From contig NZ_WEGH01000005.1 of the NCBI RefSeq assembly GCF_009604375.1, positions 248,001 to 312,000 of the forward strand: a DNA stretch of 64,000 nucleotides, read 5' to 3'. The position numbers were made by a program, and so were the translations under genes. The DNA is from Actinomadura macrotermitis (GTDB lineage Bacteria > Actinomycetota > Actinomycetes > Streptosporangiales > Streptosporangiaceae). Numbering within the stretch: the stretch's first letter is position 1; each line of letters opens with the position of its first letter. Positions 25,490-34,772 of the stretch are shown piece after piece. The notes under the pieces were generated by a model. The model was not told the DNA's origin and did no database searches. It saw nothing but the letters and a program-made list of their open reading frames with translations.

Positions 25490-26823
25490 GGTTCAACTCC
25501 AGGCGAGTGACCAGCGCCGCCGTCGCGGCCGGCCTGCTGATGGCCGGCGCCGCCGCGTGCGGCGGCGACGACAAGAAGGACGGCGGCTCCACCGGCGCCC
25601 CCTCCGCCGGCAACTGGGCGAAGCTGAACGGCACCAAGATCGAGGTCGCGGCCAAGTGGAGCGGCCCGGAGGAGAAGAACTTCCGCGAGGTCCTCAAGGC
25701 GTTCGAGAAGGCGACCGGCGCGACCGTCACCTACGCCTCCACCGGTGAGAACACCGACGCCTACCTCGGCCCGCGCCTGGCCGCCAACACCCCGCCGGAC
25801 GTGGCGATCCTGCCCCAGCCGGGCCTGCTGCAGCAGTACGCCAAGAAGAAGCAGCTGAAGCCGCTGGCGCCCGACGTGGTCGCCGAGGTCGACAAGAACT
25901 ACTCGCCGTACTGGAAGCAGCTGGCCTCCGCCGACGGCCAGACCTATGGCGTGCTGGCCAAGGCCGCCTACAAGTCGATCCTGTGGTACCGGCCCGAGGC
26001 GTTCACCGAGACCGGCGTGCAGCCGCCGCAGACCTGGCCCGACCTGGTCAAGGCCGCCACCACCCTGCAGGAGGGCGGCCAGACCCCGATCGACCTGGCC
26101 GCCGCCTCCTCCGACTCCTGGACCCTCACCGACTGGTTCGAGAACGTCTACCTGTCGCAGGCCGGGCCCGACAACTACGACAAGCTCGCCAAGCACGAGC
26201 TGAAGTGGACCGACCCGACCGTCGGCAAGGCGCTGGAGACCCTCGCCCAGATCTGGGGCAAGGGCGACTTCCTGGCCGGCGGCACCGCGGGCGCCACCAA
26301 GACCAAGTTCGACGGCTCGGTCACCGACACCTTCGGCCAGAAGAAGGCCGCGATGGTCTACGGCGGCGACTTCGCCGCCGCCAACATCGCCACCACCAAG
26401 GCCAAGGTCGGCACCGACGCCAAGGTCTTCGCCTTCCCCAAGGCCGGCGACACCACCCCGGCGCTGCTCGGCGGCGACATCGCCGTCGCGCTGAAGGACG
26501 GCAAGGGCGGCCAGGAGCTGATGAAGTACCTCGCCTCGCCCGAGGCCGGCAAGGTGTGGGCGGGCCTCGGCGGCTACCTGTCGCCGAACAAGAACGTCAA
26601 GCCCGACGCCTACACCGACCCGATCTCCAAGCAGCTCGCCGAGCAGATCGGCGTCGCCGGCGACGCCGCCCGCTACGACATGTCCGACCTGCAGCCCGCC
26701 GCGTTCGGCGGCACCCCGGGCAAGGGCATGTGGGAGGCGCTGCGCGGCCTGGTGCTGAAGCCCACCGACATCAAGGGCACGCAGGACAAGCTCGAGGCCG
26801 AGGCCGCCAAGGCCTACAAGTAA
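25486..26823 (+). CDS. Sugar ABC transporter substrate-binding lipoprotein
   Basis: An extracellular solute receptor of 445 residues (family 1 solute-binding, COG1653 type). The signal sequence ends in the lipobox MAGAAAC, giving a lipidated Cys near residue 25, followed by an acidic GGDDKKDGG linker. Periplasmic-binding features include GATVTYASTGENTDAYL and PDVAILPQPGLL. The sugar specificity cannot be read from the sequence; similarity to alpha-glucoside binding proteins is only an impression. Its ATG overlaps the ATPase stop. Confidence 0.92.
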   Translation: MRFNSRRVTSAAVAAGLLMAGAAACGGDDKKDGGSTGAPSAGNWAKLNGTKIEVAAKWSGPEEKNFREVLKAFEKATGATVTYASTGENTDAYLGPRLAANTPPDVAILPQPGLLQQYAKKKQLKPLAPDVVAEVDKNYSPYWKQLASADGQTYGVLAKAAYKSILWYRPEAFTETGVQPPQTWPDLVKAATTLQEGGQTPIDLAAASSDSWTLTDWFENVYLSQAGPDNYDKLAKHELKWTDPTVGKALETLAQIWGKGDFLAGGTAGATKTKFDGSVTDTFGQKKAAMVYGGDFAAANIATTKAKVGTDAKVFAFPKAGDTTPALLGGDIAVALKDGKGGQELMKYLASPEAGKVWAGLGGYLSPNKNVKPDAYTDPISKQLAEQIGVAGDAARYDMSDLQPAAFGGTPGKGMWEALRGLVLKPTDIKGTQDKLEAEAAKAYK

Positions 26824-26864
26824 GCCAAGCAAGCCGACAGGCGCACGAGTAGGGAAACCCGCAC

Positions 26865-28256
26865 GTGAAGAAGGCTCCGCAAGACCAGGTGCCGCCGGCC
26901 GCCACGGCCGGCGGCGCCGCCGCCGTCGGCCCGGCGCGCCCGGGCCGGCGGCCCCGCCGCGAACGCGACGGGCTGAACCCGCCGTCCTGGCTGGCGATCG
27001 GCTTCCTGCTGCCGGCGCTGCTGCTGCTCGGCTTCCTGGTGCTCTACCCGATCGTCTACTCGGTGATCCGCAGTTTCTTCGACGCCTCGGGCGACCACTT
27101 CGCCGGTCTGGACAACTACACCGGGGTCTTCCAGGGCCACGAGAACCTGCTGGCCGTCCGCAACACCGCCATCTGGGTGGTGGTGGCGCCGAGCGTGGTC
27201 ACCATCATCGGCCTGCTGTTCGCCGTGCTCACCGAGCGGATCCGGTGGTCCACGGTGTTCAAGATGGTGGTGTTCATGCCGATGGCCATCTCCTTCCTGG
27301 CCTCGGGCATCATCTTCCGGCTGGTCTACGAGCAGGACCCCGACAAGGGCGTCGCCAACGCCGCGCTCGTCGCCGTGCACGACATGTTCGGCGGCGGCGC
27401 CGGCTACCCCGGCGCCGGCCCGCGCAGCGGCGCGGACCAGCCGCTGCGCGCGCAGGCCGACGGGGCGGTGCTGACCACCGGCTCGTTCGGGCCCGGGCAG
27501 AGCGCGCTGCTGCCGCTGCTGAAGATCAAGCCCGAGTACCTGCCGAAGAAGGCCGTGCCCGCCGCGCGGCCGCCCGCGGCCGCGCCCGGGCAGGTCACCG
27601 GCGCCGTCTGGTTCGACTTCACCAAGGGCGGCGGCGGCACCCCGGGCGCCCCCAACGCCGGCGAGGTCGGGCTGCCCGGCATCACCGTCCAGGCGCTGCG
27701 CGGCACCAAGGTCGTCGCGACGGCCACCACCAAGGACGACGGCACCTTCGTCATGAAGAAGGTCCCGGCCGGCTCCTACACGCTGCGGCTGCCCAAGGAC
27801 TCCTTCACCGCGTCCTACGGCGGCGCCGAATGGCTCGGCTCCACCCTCATCACCCCCGCCATCATCGGCGCCTACCTGTGGGTGTGGGCCGGGTTCGCGA
27901 TGGTGCTGATCGCCGCCGGCCTGGCCGCCATTCCGCGCGACGCCCTGGAGGCGGCGCGCGTCGACGGCGCCACCGAGTGGCAGGTGTTCCGCCGCGTCAC
28001 CATCCCGCTGCTGGCGCCGGTGCTGGTGGTGGTGCTGGTGACGCTCACCATCAACGTGCTGAAGGTCTTCGACCTGGTGTTCATCATCGGCGGCGGCGAC
28101 CCCAACGCCAGCGTGCTGGCGCTGCAGATGTGGACCGAGGCGTTCGGCGGCGGTGACAACGAGGGAGCGGGCAGCGCCATCGCGGTCCTGTTGTTCCTGC
28201 TGGTCATGCCCGCCATGCTGTTCAACATCCGCCGGCTGCGGCAGGAGCGCAAATGA
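26865..28256 (+). CDS. Sugar ABC permease with an inserted extracytoplasmic beta-sandwich domain
   Basis: A membrane permease of 463 residues, about 150 longer than usual for this family. The N-terminal half has membrane helices 1-3 (LNPPSWLAIGFLLPALLLLG, IWVVVAPSVVTIIGLLFAV, quoted in part). After VYEQDPDKGVANAAL there is a block of about 150 residues rich in Gly, Pro and Ala. It contains GQVTGAVWFDFTKG, VGLPGITVQALRGTKVVATA and DGTFVMKKVPAGSYTLRLP, the pattern of a Cna-B/SdrD-B-like or carboxypeptidase-regulatory-like fold. The permease resumes at WLGSTLITPAIIGAYLWVW, with the EAA loop EAARVDGATEWQVFRRVTIP. The frame is intact through the insert. Confidence 0.88.
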   Translation: MKKAPQDQVPPAATAGGAAAVGPARPGRRPRRERDGLNPPSWLAIGFLLPALLLLGFLVLYPIVYSVIRSFFDASGDHFAGLDNYTGVFQGHENLLAVRNTAIWVVVAPSVVTIIGLLFAVLTERIRWSTVFKMVVFMPMAISFLASGIIFRLVYEQDPDKGVANAALVAVHDMFGGGAGYPGAGPRSGADQPLRAQADGAVLTTGSFGPGQSALLPLLKIKPEYLPKKAVPAARPPAAAPGQVTGAVWFDFTKGGGGTPGAPNAGEVGLPGITVQALRGTKVVATATTKDDGTFVMKKVPAGSYTLRLPKDSFTASYGGAEWLGSTLITPAIIGAYLWVWAGFAMVLIAAGLAAIPRDALEAARVDGATEWQVFRRVTIPLLAPVLVVVLVTLTINVLKVFDLVFIIGGGDPNASVLALQMWTEAFGGGDNEGAGSAIAVLLFLLVMPAMLFNIRRLRQERK

Positions 28257-29191
28257 GTACCGAGCAGACCGCAGCGGCCCCCGCCGACGGGGCCGCCCCC
28301 GCCAACGGAGCGGCCGGCGCGCCCCGCCGGTCCGTCGCCACCCGCGTCATCGGCCGGATCGGCGGCGGCGTCGCCCAGGCCCTGCTGGCCCTCATCGCGC
28401 TGGTGTGGCTGGTGCCGACGTTCGGGCTGCTGATCGCCTCGCTGCGCTCCAACGCCGACAACAGCGCCGGCGGCTGGTGGCAGGTGTTCACCAAGCCGTC
28501 CCAGATCACCTTCGACTCCTATGCGGCGCTGCTGGACAAGCCCGACTTCGTCGACTCGTTCTGGAACACCGCGCTCATCACCGTGCCCAGCACGATCCTG
28601 GTCGTGGTGATCGCCTCGCTGGCCGCCTACGCCTTCGCCTGGATGGAGTTCCCCGGCCGCGACTGGCTGTTCCTGCTCGTCGTCGCGCTGCTGGTGGTGC
28701 CGGTCCAGGTGGCGCTGCTGCCGGTCTCCACCCTCTACGGCAAGATCAAGTTCGGCGGGTTCCACATGTACGGCTCGATCACCGGCGTGGTGCTGTTCCA
28801 CGTCGCGTTCGGGCTGCCGTTCGCGATCTTCCTGCTGCGCAACTTCTTCGCCGCCATCCCGCGCGACCTGCTGGAGGCGGCGCGGATGGACGGCGGCTCG
28901 GAATGGACGATCTTCCGGCGGGTCATCTTCCCGCTCGGCGGCCCGGCCATCGCCTCCCTCGGCATCTTCCAGTTCCTGTGGGTGTGGAACGACCTGCTGG
29001 TGGCGATGGTGTTCGCCGACCCCGGCGCGCAGCCGATGACCAAGTGGCTGCAGTCGCAGATGCGGCAGTTCACCGGCAACATCGACATCCTCGCGCCCGG
29101 CGCGTTCCTGTCGCTGATCATCCCGCTGGTGGTGTTCTTCGCCTTCCAGCGCTACTTCGTGCAGGGCGTCCTCGCCGGCTCGGTCAAGTAG
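28253..29191 (+). CDS. Sugar ABC permease, second subunit
   Basis: The partner permease, 312 residues and normal length. Six membrane helices are present, and the EAA loop reads EAARMDGGSEWTIFRRVIFPLGGP. The N-terminus carries a cytoplasmic Ala/Pro-rich extension of about 30 residues. The ATG overlaps the stop of the first permease (ATGA). It is the last gene of the importer operon and is followed by a terminator. Confidence 0.92.
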   Translation: MSTEQTAAAPADGAAPANGAAGAPRRSVATRVIGRIGGGVAQALLALIALVWLVPTFGLLIASLRSNADNSAGGWWQVFTKPSQITFDSYAALLDKPDFVDSFWNTALITVPSTILVVVIASLAAYAFAWMEFPGRDWLFLLVVALLVVPVQVALLPVSTLYGKIKFGGFHMYGSITGVVLFHVAFGLPFAIFLLRNFFAAIPRDLLEAARMDGGSEWTIFRRVIFPLGGPAIASLGIFQFLWVWNDLLVAMVFADPGAQPMTKWLQSQMRQFTGNIDILAPGAFLSLIIPLVVFFAFQRYFVQGVLAGSVK

Positions 29192-29198
29192 GCCCGGG

Positions 29199-29232
29199 CG
29201 GGCCCGCGCCCCAGGACTGGGGCGCGGGCCCG
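29199..29232 (+). terminator. Terminator of the sugar ABC operon
   Basis: A perfect 16-bp stem (29199-29214 with 29217-29232) begins 8 nt after the permease stop, in front of the lexA-like gene. Confidence 0.75.
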
Positions 29233-29270
29233 GCCGGCCGGATGACCCGGCCCGGACCTGCGCGGACCCC

Positions 29271-29276
29271 TACAAT
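29271..29276 (+). promoter_or_regulatory. -10 box of the lexA-like gene
   Basis: TACAAT is a near-consensus -10, 7 nt before the GTG, so the mRNA is probably leaderless. No SOS-box palindrome of the GAAC-N4-GTTC type was found in the preceding 80 bp. Confidence 0.55.
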
Positions 29277-29283
29277 CGCGTAG

Positions 29284-29946
29284 GTGACCGGCTACGATGA
29301 TCGTGACGTGTTCGAGGGCCTGGACGTCTCGGTGCTGACCCCGCGCCAGCAGCGGATCCTCGCGGTGATCCGCGACTGGGCGGTCCGGTACGGCTACCCG
29401 CCGAGCACCCGCCAGATCGGCGACGCGGTCGGCCTGCGGTCGACCTCGTCGGTGTCGCGGCACCTGGCCGTCCTGGAGGAGCGCGGCTTCCTGCGCCGCG
29501 GCGCCGCGATGACCCGGCCGATCGACGTGCGCGCGTTCCTGCGCGAGCAGCGGGGCCCCGAGCCCGCGGACGCCCCGGTGAGCGTGCCGGTGGTCGGGAG
29601 CATCGCCGCCGGCGCCCCCATCGCCGCCGAGGAGCACGTCGAGGAGACGCTGGCGCTGCCGCGCGAGTTCACCGGCCGCGGCACCGTCTTCGGGCTGCGC
29701 GTCCGCGGCGACTCGATGGTCGACGCCGCGATCCGCGACGGCGACATCGTCGTGGTCCGCCGGCAGCCCGAGGCCCACCCGGGCCAGATCGTCGCCGCGA
29801 TGATCGACGACGAGGCCACGGTCAAGGTGTACCGGCGCAAGGGCGGCCACGTGCTCCTGGAGCCCCGCAACCCCGCCTACGACGTCATCGACGGCGACGG
29901 CGCCGTCATCCTCGGCGTCGTGGTCTCGGTGCTGCGCAGCGTCTGA
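29284..29946 (+). CDS. lexA: LexA-family repressor
   Basis: A 220-residue SOS-type repressor. The winged helix (about 17-75: LTPRQQRILAVIRDWAVRYGYPPSTRQIGDAVGL, quoted in part) is followed by the self-cleaving peptidase domain. The scissile Ala-Gly lies in GSIAAGAPIA, the catalytic Ser in VRGDSMVD and the catalytic Lys in ATVKVYRR, so autocleavage should work. The helix-turn-helix (RSTSSVSRHLAVLEERGFL) differs somewhat from the usual actinobacterial LexA, so this may be a paralogue; the canonical neighbour nrdR is absent. A full SOS role is not proven. Confidence 0.85.
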   Translation: MTGYDDRDVFEGLDVSVLTPRQQRILAVIRDWAVRYGYPPSTRQIGDAVGLRSTSSVSRHLAVLEERGFLRRGAAMTRPIDVRAFLREQRGPEPADAPVSVPVVGSIAAGAPIAAEEHVEETLALPREFTGRGTVFGLRVRGDSMVDAAIRDGDIVVVRRQPEAHPGQIVAAMIDDEATVKVYRRKGGHVLLEPRNPAYDVIDGDGAVILGVVVSVLRSV

Positions 29947-29994
29947 CGGCCCGCGCCCCCTCCGGGACGCGGGCCGCCGCCGGCACGCGGTCTG

Positions 29995-31224
<1,230 letters not shown>

Positions 31225-31238
31225 GCGGCCCCCTTCGA

Positions 31239-31252
31239 TGGAAACGTTTCCA
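31239..31252. promoter_or_regulatory. LacI-type operator 1
   Basis: TGGAAACGTTTCCA is a perfect 14-bp palindrome with the central CG typical of LacI/GalR operators. It overlaps the likely leader of the orphan ATPase gene. Confidence 0.85.
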
Positions 31253-31299
31253 GTCAGCCCTGCCGACCAGGGCCTTCTCATTAAGCCAGGAGTTAATAT

Positions 31300-31317
31300 C
31301 ATGGAAACGTTTCCATG
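31300..31317. promoter_or_regulatory. LacI-type operator 2
   Basis: An 18-bp perfect palindrome contains the same TGGAAACGTTTCCA core as operator 1. It lies 17 bp before the regulator GTG; the centres of the two operators are 63 bp apart, which would suit looping or dual control. Confidence 0.85.
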
Positions 31318-31333
31318 AAAGAGGGGTGAACGG

Positions 31334-32359
31334 GTGGCGGCGACGATCAAGGACGTGGCGGCGCTGGCCGGCGTCGGCATCGCGACGGTCTCGCGGGTCT
31401 ACTCGGGCAACGGGGCGGTGGGCGCCGCCACCCGCGAGCGGGTCCTCGCCGCCGCCCGCGCGCTGGACTACCGGCCGAGCGCGGTCGGCCGCAGCCTGAA
31501 GCTGCGCCGCACCGGCGGCATCGGCCTGGTCGTCCCCGACGTCACCGACCCGTTCTGCGCCGAGCTCGTCGCCGGGGTGCTGGACTGCGCCCGCACCCAC
31601 GGCGAGCACGTGCTGCTGGACGCCGTCGGCGACGACCCCGCGCGCGAGGCCGCCGCCGTCGGGCGGATGGTCGAGCAGCGCCTGGACGGGATCGTGGCGA
31701 TGCCCGCCGGGGACGCCGCCCCCTGGGAGGCGGCCGCCGCGAGCGGCGCGGGGGTGGTGTTCGCCGGCCGCGCCTGGCCCGGCCTGCCGCAGGTCCCGGT
31801 CGTGCTCGCCGACGACGGCGCGGGCGTGCGGTCGCTCACCGAGTACCTGACCGGCCTCGGCCACCGGCACATCGCCTTCCTCGGCGCCGCCGCCCCCGGC
31901 GCGGCGCCCGGCGTGCGCGAGCAGGCCTTCCGCGCCACCCTGGCCGCCCTGAACGTGCCGCTGGAGGAGGACCTGCTCGTCGCCGCCCGCCCCTCCCGCG
32001 ACAGCGCCTACGCCGCCGCCGCGGGCCTGCTGCAGAGCCGCGCCGGCGTCACCGCCGTGCTCGCCGCCGGCCACCTGCTCGGCGAGGCGGCCGTGCTGGT
32101 CGCCCGCGAGCTGGACCTGCGGGTGCCGGCCGACGTGTCGATCGCGATGGTCGGCGACGTCGCCTGGGCCGAACTGTGCGACCCGCCGCTCACCGCCGTC
32201 GCCCGGCCCGGCCGCGACATCGGCCGCCGCGCCGGCGAGCTGCTGCTCCGCGACCGCACCCGGCGCGACCCGGCCGGCCCGGTCATGCTGCCGGCCGAAC
32301 TGGTGGTGCGCGGCAGCTGCGGCCCGCCGCGCGGCGCCAGGATTATCAGAAAGCTCTGA
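31334..32359 (+). CDS. LacI-family transcriptional regulator
   Basis: A 341-residue repressor. The N-terminal helix-turn-helix is [23 protein letters not shown], written in part, followed by a hinge helix near residues 45-60 and a periplasmic-binding-like effector domain. It starts with a GTG 17 bp after operator 2. The adjacent palindromes make it very likely that it controls itself and the divergent ATPase gene. The effector is unknown but probably a sugar, given its neighbour. Confidence 0.92.
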   Translation: MAATIKDVAALAGVGIATVSRVYSGNGAVGAATRERVLAAARALDYRPSAVGRSLKLRRTGGIGLVVPDVTDPFCAELVAGVLDCARTHGEHVLLDAVGDDPAREAAAVGRMVEQRLDGIVAMPAGDAAPWEAAAASGAGVVFAGRAWPGLPQVPVVLADDGAGVRSLTEYLTGLGHRHIAFLGAAAPGAAPGVREQAFRATLAALNVPLEEDLLVAARPSRDSAYAAAAGLLQSRAGVTAVLAAGHLLGEAAVLVARELDLRVPADVSIAMVGDVAWAELCDPPLTAVARPGRDIGRRAGELLLRDRTRRDPAGPVMLPAELVVRGSCGPPRGARIIRKL

Positions 32360-32409
32360 CATCTGGTGATGTATCGCCCGCCGGGGCCGCATCGCCCGCC
32401 CCGGTCCGC

Positions 32410-32415
32410 TAGATT
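32410..32415 (+). promoter_or_regulatory. -10 box of the Lrp/AsnC gene
   Basis: TAGATT lies 6 nt before the GTG, indicating a leaderless transcript. Confidence 0.4.
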
Positions 32416-32421
32416 TCCCGC

Positions 32422-32862
32422 GTGGAGGAGATCGATCGCCAGATCCTGACGCTGCTGGCCGACGACGGGCGGATGAGCTTCACCGACCTCGCCCGGGAGA
32501 CGGGCCTGTCGGTGTCGGCCGTGCACCAGCGCGTGCGCCGGCTGCAGAAACGCGGCGTCATCAAGGGCTTCACCGCCCAGCTGGACACCGAGCAGATCGA
32601 CCTGCCGCTGACCGCGTTCGTGTCGATCAAGCCGATCGACCCGGCCGCGCCCGACGACGCGCCCGACAAGCTCGCCGGCCTGGAGGCCATCGAGGCGTGC
32701 CACTCGGTGGCGGGGGAGGAGAGCTACATCCTCAAGGTGCGGGTCGCCTCGCCCAACCAGCTGGAGGACCTGCTGCAGAAGATCCGCGCCCAGGCCAACG
32801 TCGCCACCCGCACCACCGTCGTGCTCAGCACGCCCTGGGAAGGCCGCCGCCCTCCGCTGTGA
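32422..32862 (+). CDS. Lrp/AsnC-family regulator
   Basis: A 146-residue feast/famine regulator. The winged helix at about 1-50 (MEEIDRQILTLLADDGRMSF, VSAVHQRVRRLQKRGVIKGF) is followed by an alpha-beta RAM domain (about 60-140) containing HSVAGEESYILKVRVAS, which usually binds amino acids. No adjacent target is evident. Lysine-degradation genes lie 8 kb away, so a link to them is speculative. A structured 3' element follows 44 nt after the stop. Confidence 0.88.
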   Translation: MEEIDRQILTLLADDGRMSFTDLARETGLSVSAVHQRVRRLQKRGVIKGFTAQLDTEQIDLPLTAFVSIKPIDPAAPDDAPDKLAGLEAIEACHSVAGEESYILKVRVASPNQLEDLLQKIRAQANVATRTTVVLSTPWEGRRPPL

Positions 32863-32878
32863 TTTTTCCATCCCGGCC

Positions 32879-32910
32879 CAAGGGGCCTCGCCCGGCGGCC
32901 CGGCCCCTTG
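32879..32910 (+). terminator. Hairpin after the Lrp/AsnC gene
   Basis: CAAGGGGCC (32879-32887) pairs with GGCCCCTTG (32902-32910) across a 14-nt loop. Its right arm overlaps the first bases of the structured element at 32906. Confidence 0.55.
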
Positions 32911-33003
32911 ACCGTGCCCGGGCGAGTGCCGCATCGCTTCGCGATCGACCCGGGCAGGGCTCGCCTCCGGCTTTGCCCCGCCCCGGCCGGTAACGCACTC
33001 GCG
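32906..33003 (+). repeat. Structured 3' element, copy B (after the Lrp/AsnC gene)
   Basis: The second copy of the element found at 21755-21849. It reads CCTTGACCGTGC from the plus strand, 44 nt after the Lrp stop. The small hairpin ATCGC-TTC-GCGAT and the loop TCGCCTCCGGC are identical to copy A. The large stem is weaker (10 of 12 pairs at 32949-32960 with 32975-32986). It lies between convergent genes. Confidence 0.7.
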
Positions 33004-33021
33004 TGATCATTCGGGTTGTCG

Positions 33022-33930
33022 TCAGGCGTCGGGGGCGAAGGCTTCCAGGGCTTCGTGCGCGCGCCGCATCGACATCTTCGGGTCGGCCTCGGGACCGGTC
33101 AGTTCCGGGTCGAAGTTCAGGTCGACGAACAGCTCGGTGACGCCCTGATCGGCCAGGCGGGCGAAGTCGGAGCGGATCTCCTCCAGCGAGCCCGTCAGCG
33201 GGGCGCGGTCCGGCCGGCCGGCCGCGCCGACCTTGACCGCGCCCCGGCAGACGATGCGCAGCCCCGCGGGGTCGCGCCCGGCCTCGCGGGCGGCCTGCCG
33301 GACCACCTCGGCGGAGCGGCCGATGGCGGTGAGGTCGGCGCGGCTGGAGCTCACCCACCCGCCGGCCAGCCGCCCGGCGCGGCGCAGCGCTGGCTCGGAG
33401 GTGCCGCCGAGCAGGACCGGGATGCCGGGGGACTGCAGCGGCCCCGGCTCCATCACCACCGGCGGGATGTCGTAGAACTCGCCGTGGAACTCGGCGGGCC
33501 CGTCCGCCCACAGCGCGCGCAGCGCCGCCAGGTACTCCTCGGCGCGCGCCCCGCGCCGCGCCATCGGCACGCCCACCGCGGCGAACTCCTCGGGCATCCA
33601 GCCGAGGCCGAGCCCGAGGTCCAGCCGGCCGCCCGACACGTGGTCCAGGGTGACGGCCTGCTTGGCCAGCACCGGCGGCGCCAGGAACGGCATGTTCACG
33701 ATCGCCACGCCGAGCCGGATCCGCTCGGTCACCCCCGCCAGGTAGGCGAGCGTGATCAGCGGGTCGGGGACGTTGCGGTAGGTCGTGTCGGCCGACCCGG
33801 CGGGGTTCAGCAGGCGCTGCAGCGTCCACACCGAGTGGTAGCCGAGCTCCTCGGCGCGCCGCGCCACCGCCACCTGGCCGGCGGGCGTGGCCCAGGCCCC
33901 CGACACCGGAACCGCGAAACCGATGAGCAC
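33022..33930 (-). CDS. LLM-class F420-dependent oxidoreductase
   Basis: A luciferase-like TIM-barrel oxidoreductase of 302 residues of the type that uses F420 in actinobacteria. Signatures include MLIGFAVPVSG, AEELGYHSVW, RIRLGVAIVNMPF, SGGRLDLGLGLGWMPEEF and VLLGGTSEPALRRAGR. Substrate unknown. The last 30 residues are acidic and helical. It starts 36 bp from a dispersed class 2 element and is divergent from the hemolysin III-type gene. Confidence 0.88.
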   Translation of the reverse strand: MLIGFAVPVSGAWATPAGQVAVARRAEELGYHSVWTLQRLLNPAGSADTTYRNVPDPLITLAYLAGVTERIRLGVAIVNMPFLAPPVLAKQAVTLDHVSGGRLDLGLGLGWMPEEFAAVGVPMARRGARAEEYLAALRALWADGPAEFHGEFYDIPPVVMEPGPLQSPGIPVLLGGTSEPALRRAGRLAGGWVSSSRADLTAIGRSAEVVRQAAREAGRDPAGLRIVCRGAVKVGAAGRPDRAPLTGSLEEIRSDFARLADQGVTELFVDLNFDPELTGPEADPKMSMRRAHEALEAFAPDA

Positions 33931-33965
33931 GTGTCCCCTCCAGGGTGGTCGTCGTCGTCCAGACC

Positions 33966-33993
33966 GAACCTTACAACGTCAAGGCCGGCGGTT
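33966..33993 (+). repeat. Dispersed element, class 2, copy 1 (upstream of LLM gene)
   Basis: The site reads GAACCTTAC-AAC-GTCAAGG followed by CCGGCGGTT. Apart from the 3-nt centre it is identical over 28 bp to the copy at 59752. It lies 36 bp upstream of the LLM start and 102 bp upstream of the divergent hemolysin III-type start. Confidence 0.7.
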
Positions 33994-34094
33994 CGATGAT
34001 CAACGTGCGCCGGATCACCGGAATACACCGTCCTTGTCCGGATACGCTGACCCCGTCCGGCAGCGTCGTCGGCGAAGACGTGGAGGAGGGGCCG

Positions 34095-34766
34095 ATGCGG
34101 CGTCCGGTGGAACAACTCGCCCAGGCGGTCAAGCCGAGGCTGCGCGGGTGGCTGCACGCGGGGACCTTCCCGGTGGCGCTGATCGCCGGGATGCTGCTCA
34201 TCGCGCTCGGCCCGACGCTGGAGGCGCGCCTGTGCGCCGTCGTCTACGCGCTCACCTCGGCGCTGCTGTTCGGCGTCTCGGCCTTCTACCACCGGGGCCG
34301 CTGGTCGCCGCGGGCGGCCGAGCGGCTGCGCCGCTTCGACCACGCCAACATCTACCTGATCATCGCGGGCACCTACACCCCGTTCGCCTACCTGATCCTG
34401 GACGGCGCCGCCCGCGCCCTGGTCCTCGCGGTGGTGTGGGGCGGCGCCCTGGCCGGGGTGCTGTTCCGGGTGCTGTGGACCGACGCGCCGCGCTGGCTCT
34501 ACACCGCCCTGTACATCGGGCTCGGCTGGGTCGCGGCGTTCTTCGTCCCCCAGTTCATCGAGGGCACCGGGCTCGCCGTCGCGCTGCTGGTCGCCTTCGG
34601 CGGTGTGCTGTACAGCCTCGGCGGCCTGGTCTACGGGCTGCGCCGTCCCGACCCCTCGCCCCGCTGGTTCGGGTTCCACGAGGTGTTCCACGCCTTCACC
34701 GTCGCCGCCTACGTGCTGCAGTACATCGCGGTGTCGTTCGTGATCTACCGGGCCGGGACGGCCTGA
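34095..34766 (+). CDS. Hemolysin III-type (PAQR-like) membrane protein
   Basis: A seven-helix membrane protein of 223 residues. Conserved metal-ligand motifs of the PAQR/HlyIII superfamily are present: S/H in SAFYHRGRWS, D/H in RRFDHANIYLIIAGTYTPF (written in part) and two His in GFHEVFHAFT. The family includes hydrolase-like receptors; hemolysis itself is doubtful for most members. GGAGGAGGGG directly upstream supports the ATG at 34095; a GTG at 34080 is possible. Confidence 0.88.
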   Translation: MRRPVEQLAQAVKPRLRGWLHAGTFPVALIAGMLLIALGPTLEARLCAVVYALTSALLFGVSAFYHRGRWSPRAAERLRRFDHANIYLIIAGTYTPFAYLILDGAARALVLAVVWGGALAGVLFRVLWTDAPRWLYTALYIGLGWVAAFFVPQFIEGTGLAVALLVAFGGVLYSLGGLVYGLRRPDPSPRWFGFHEVFHAFTVAAYVLQYIAVSFVIYRAGTA

Positions 34767-34772
34767 CCCCCG

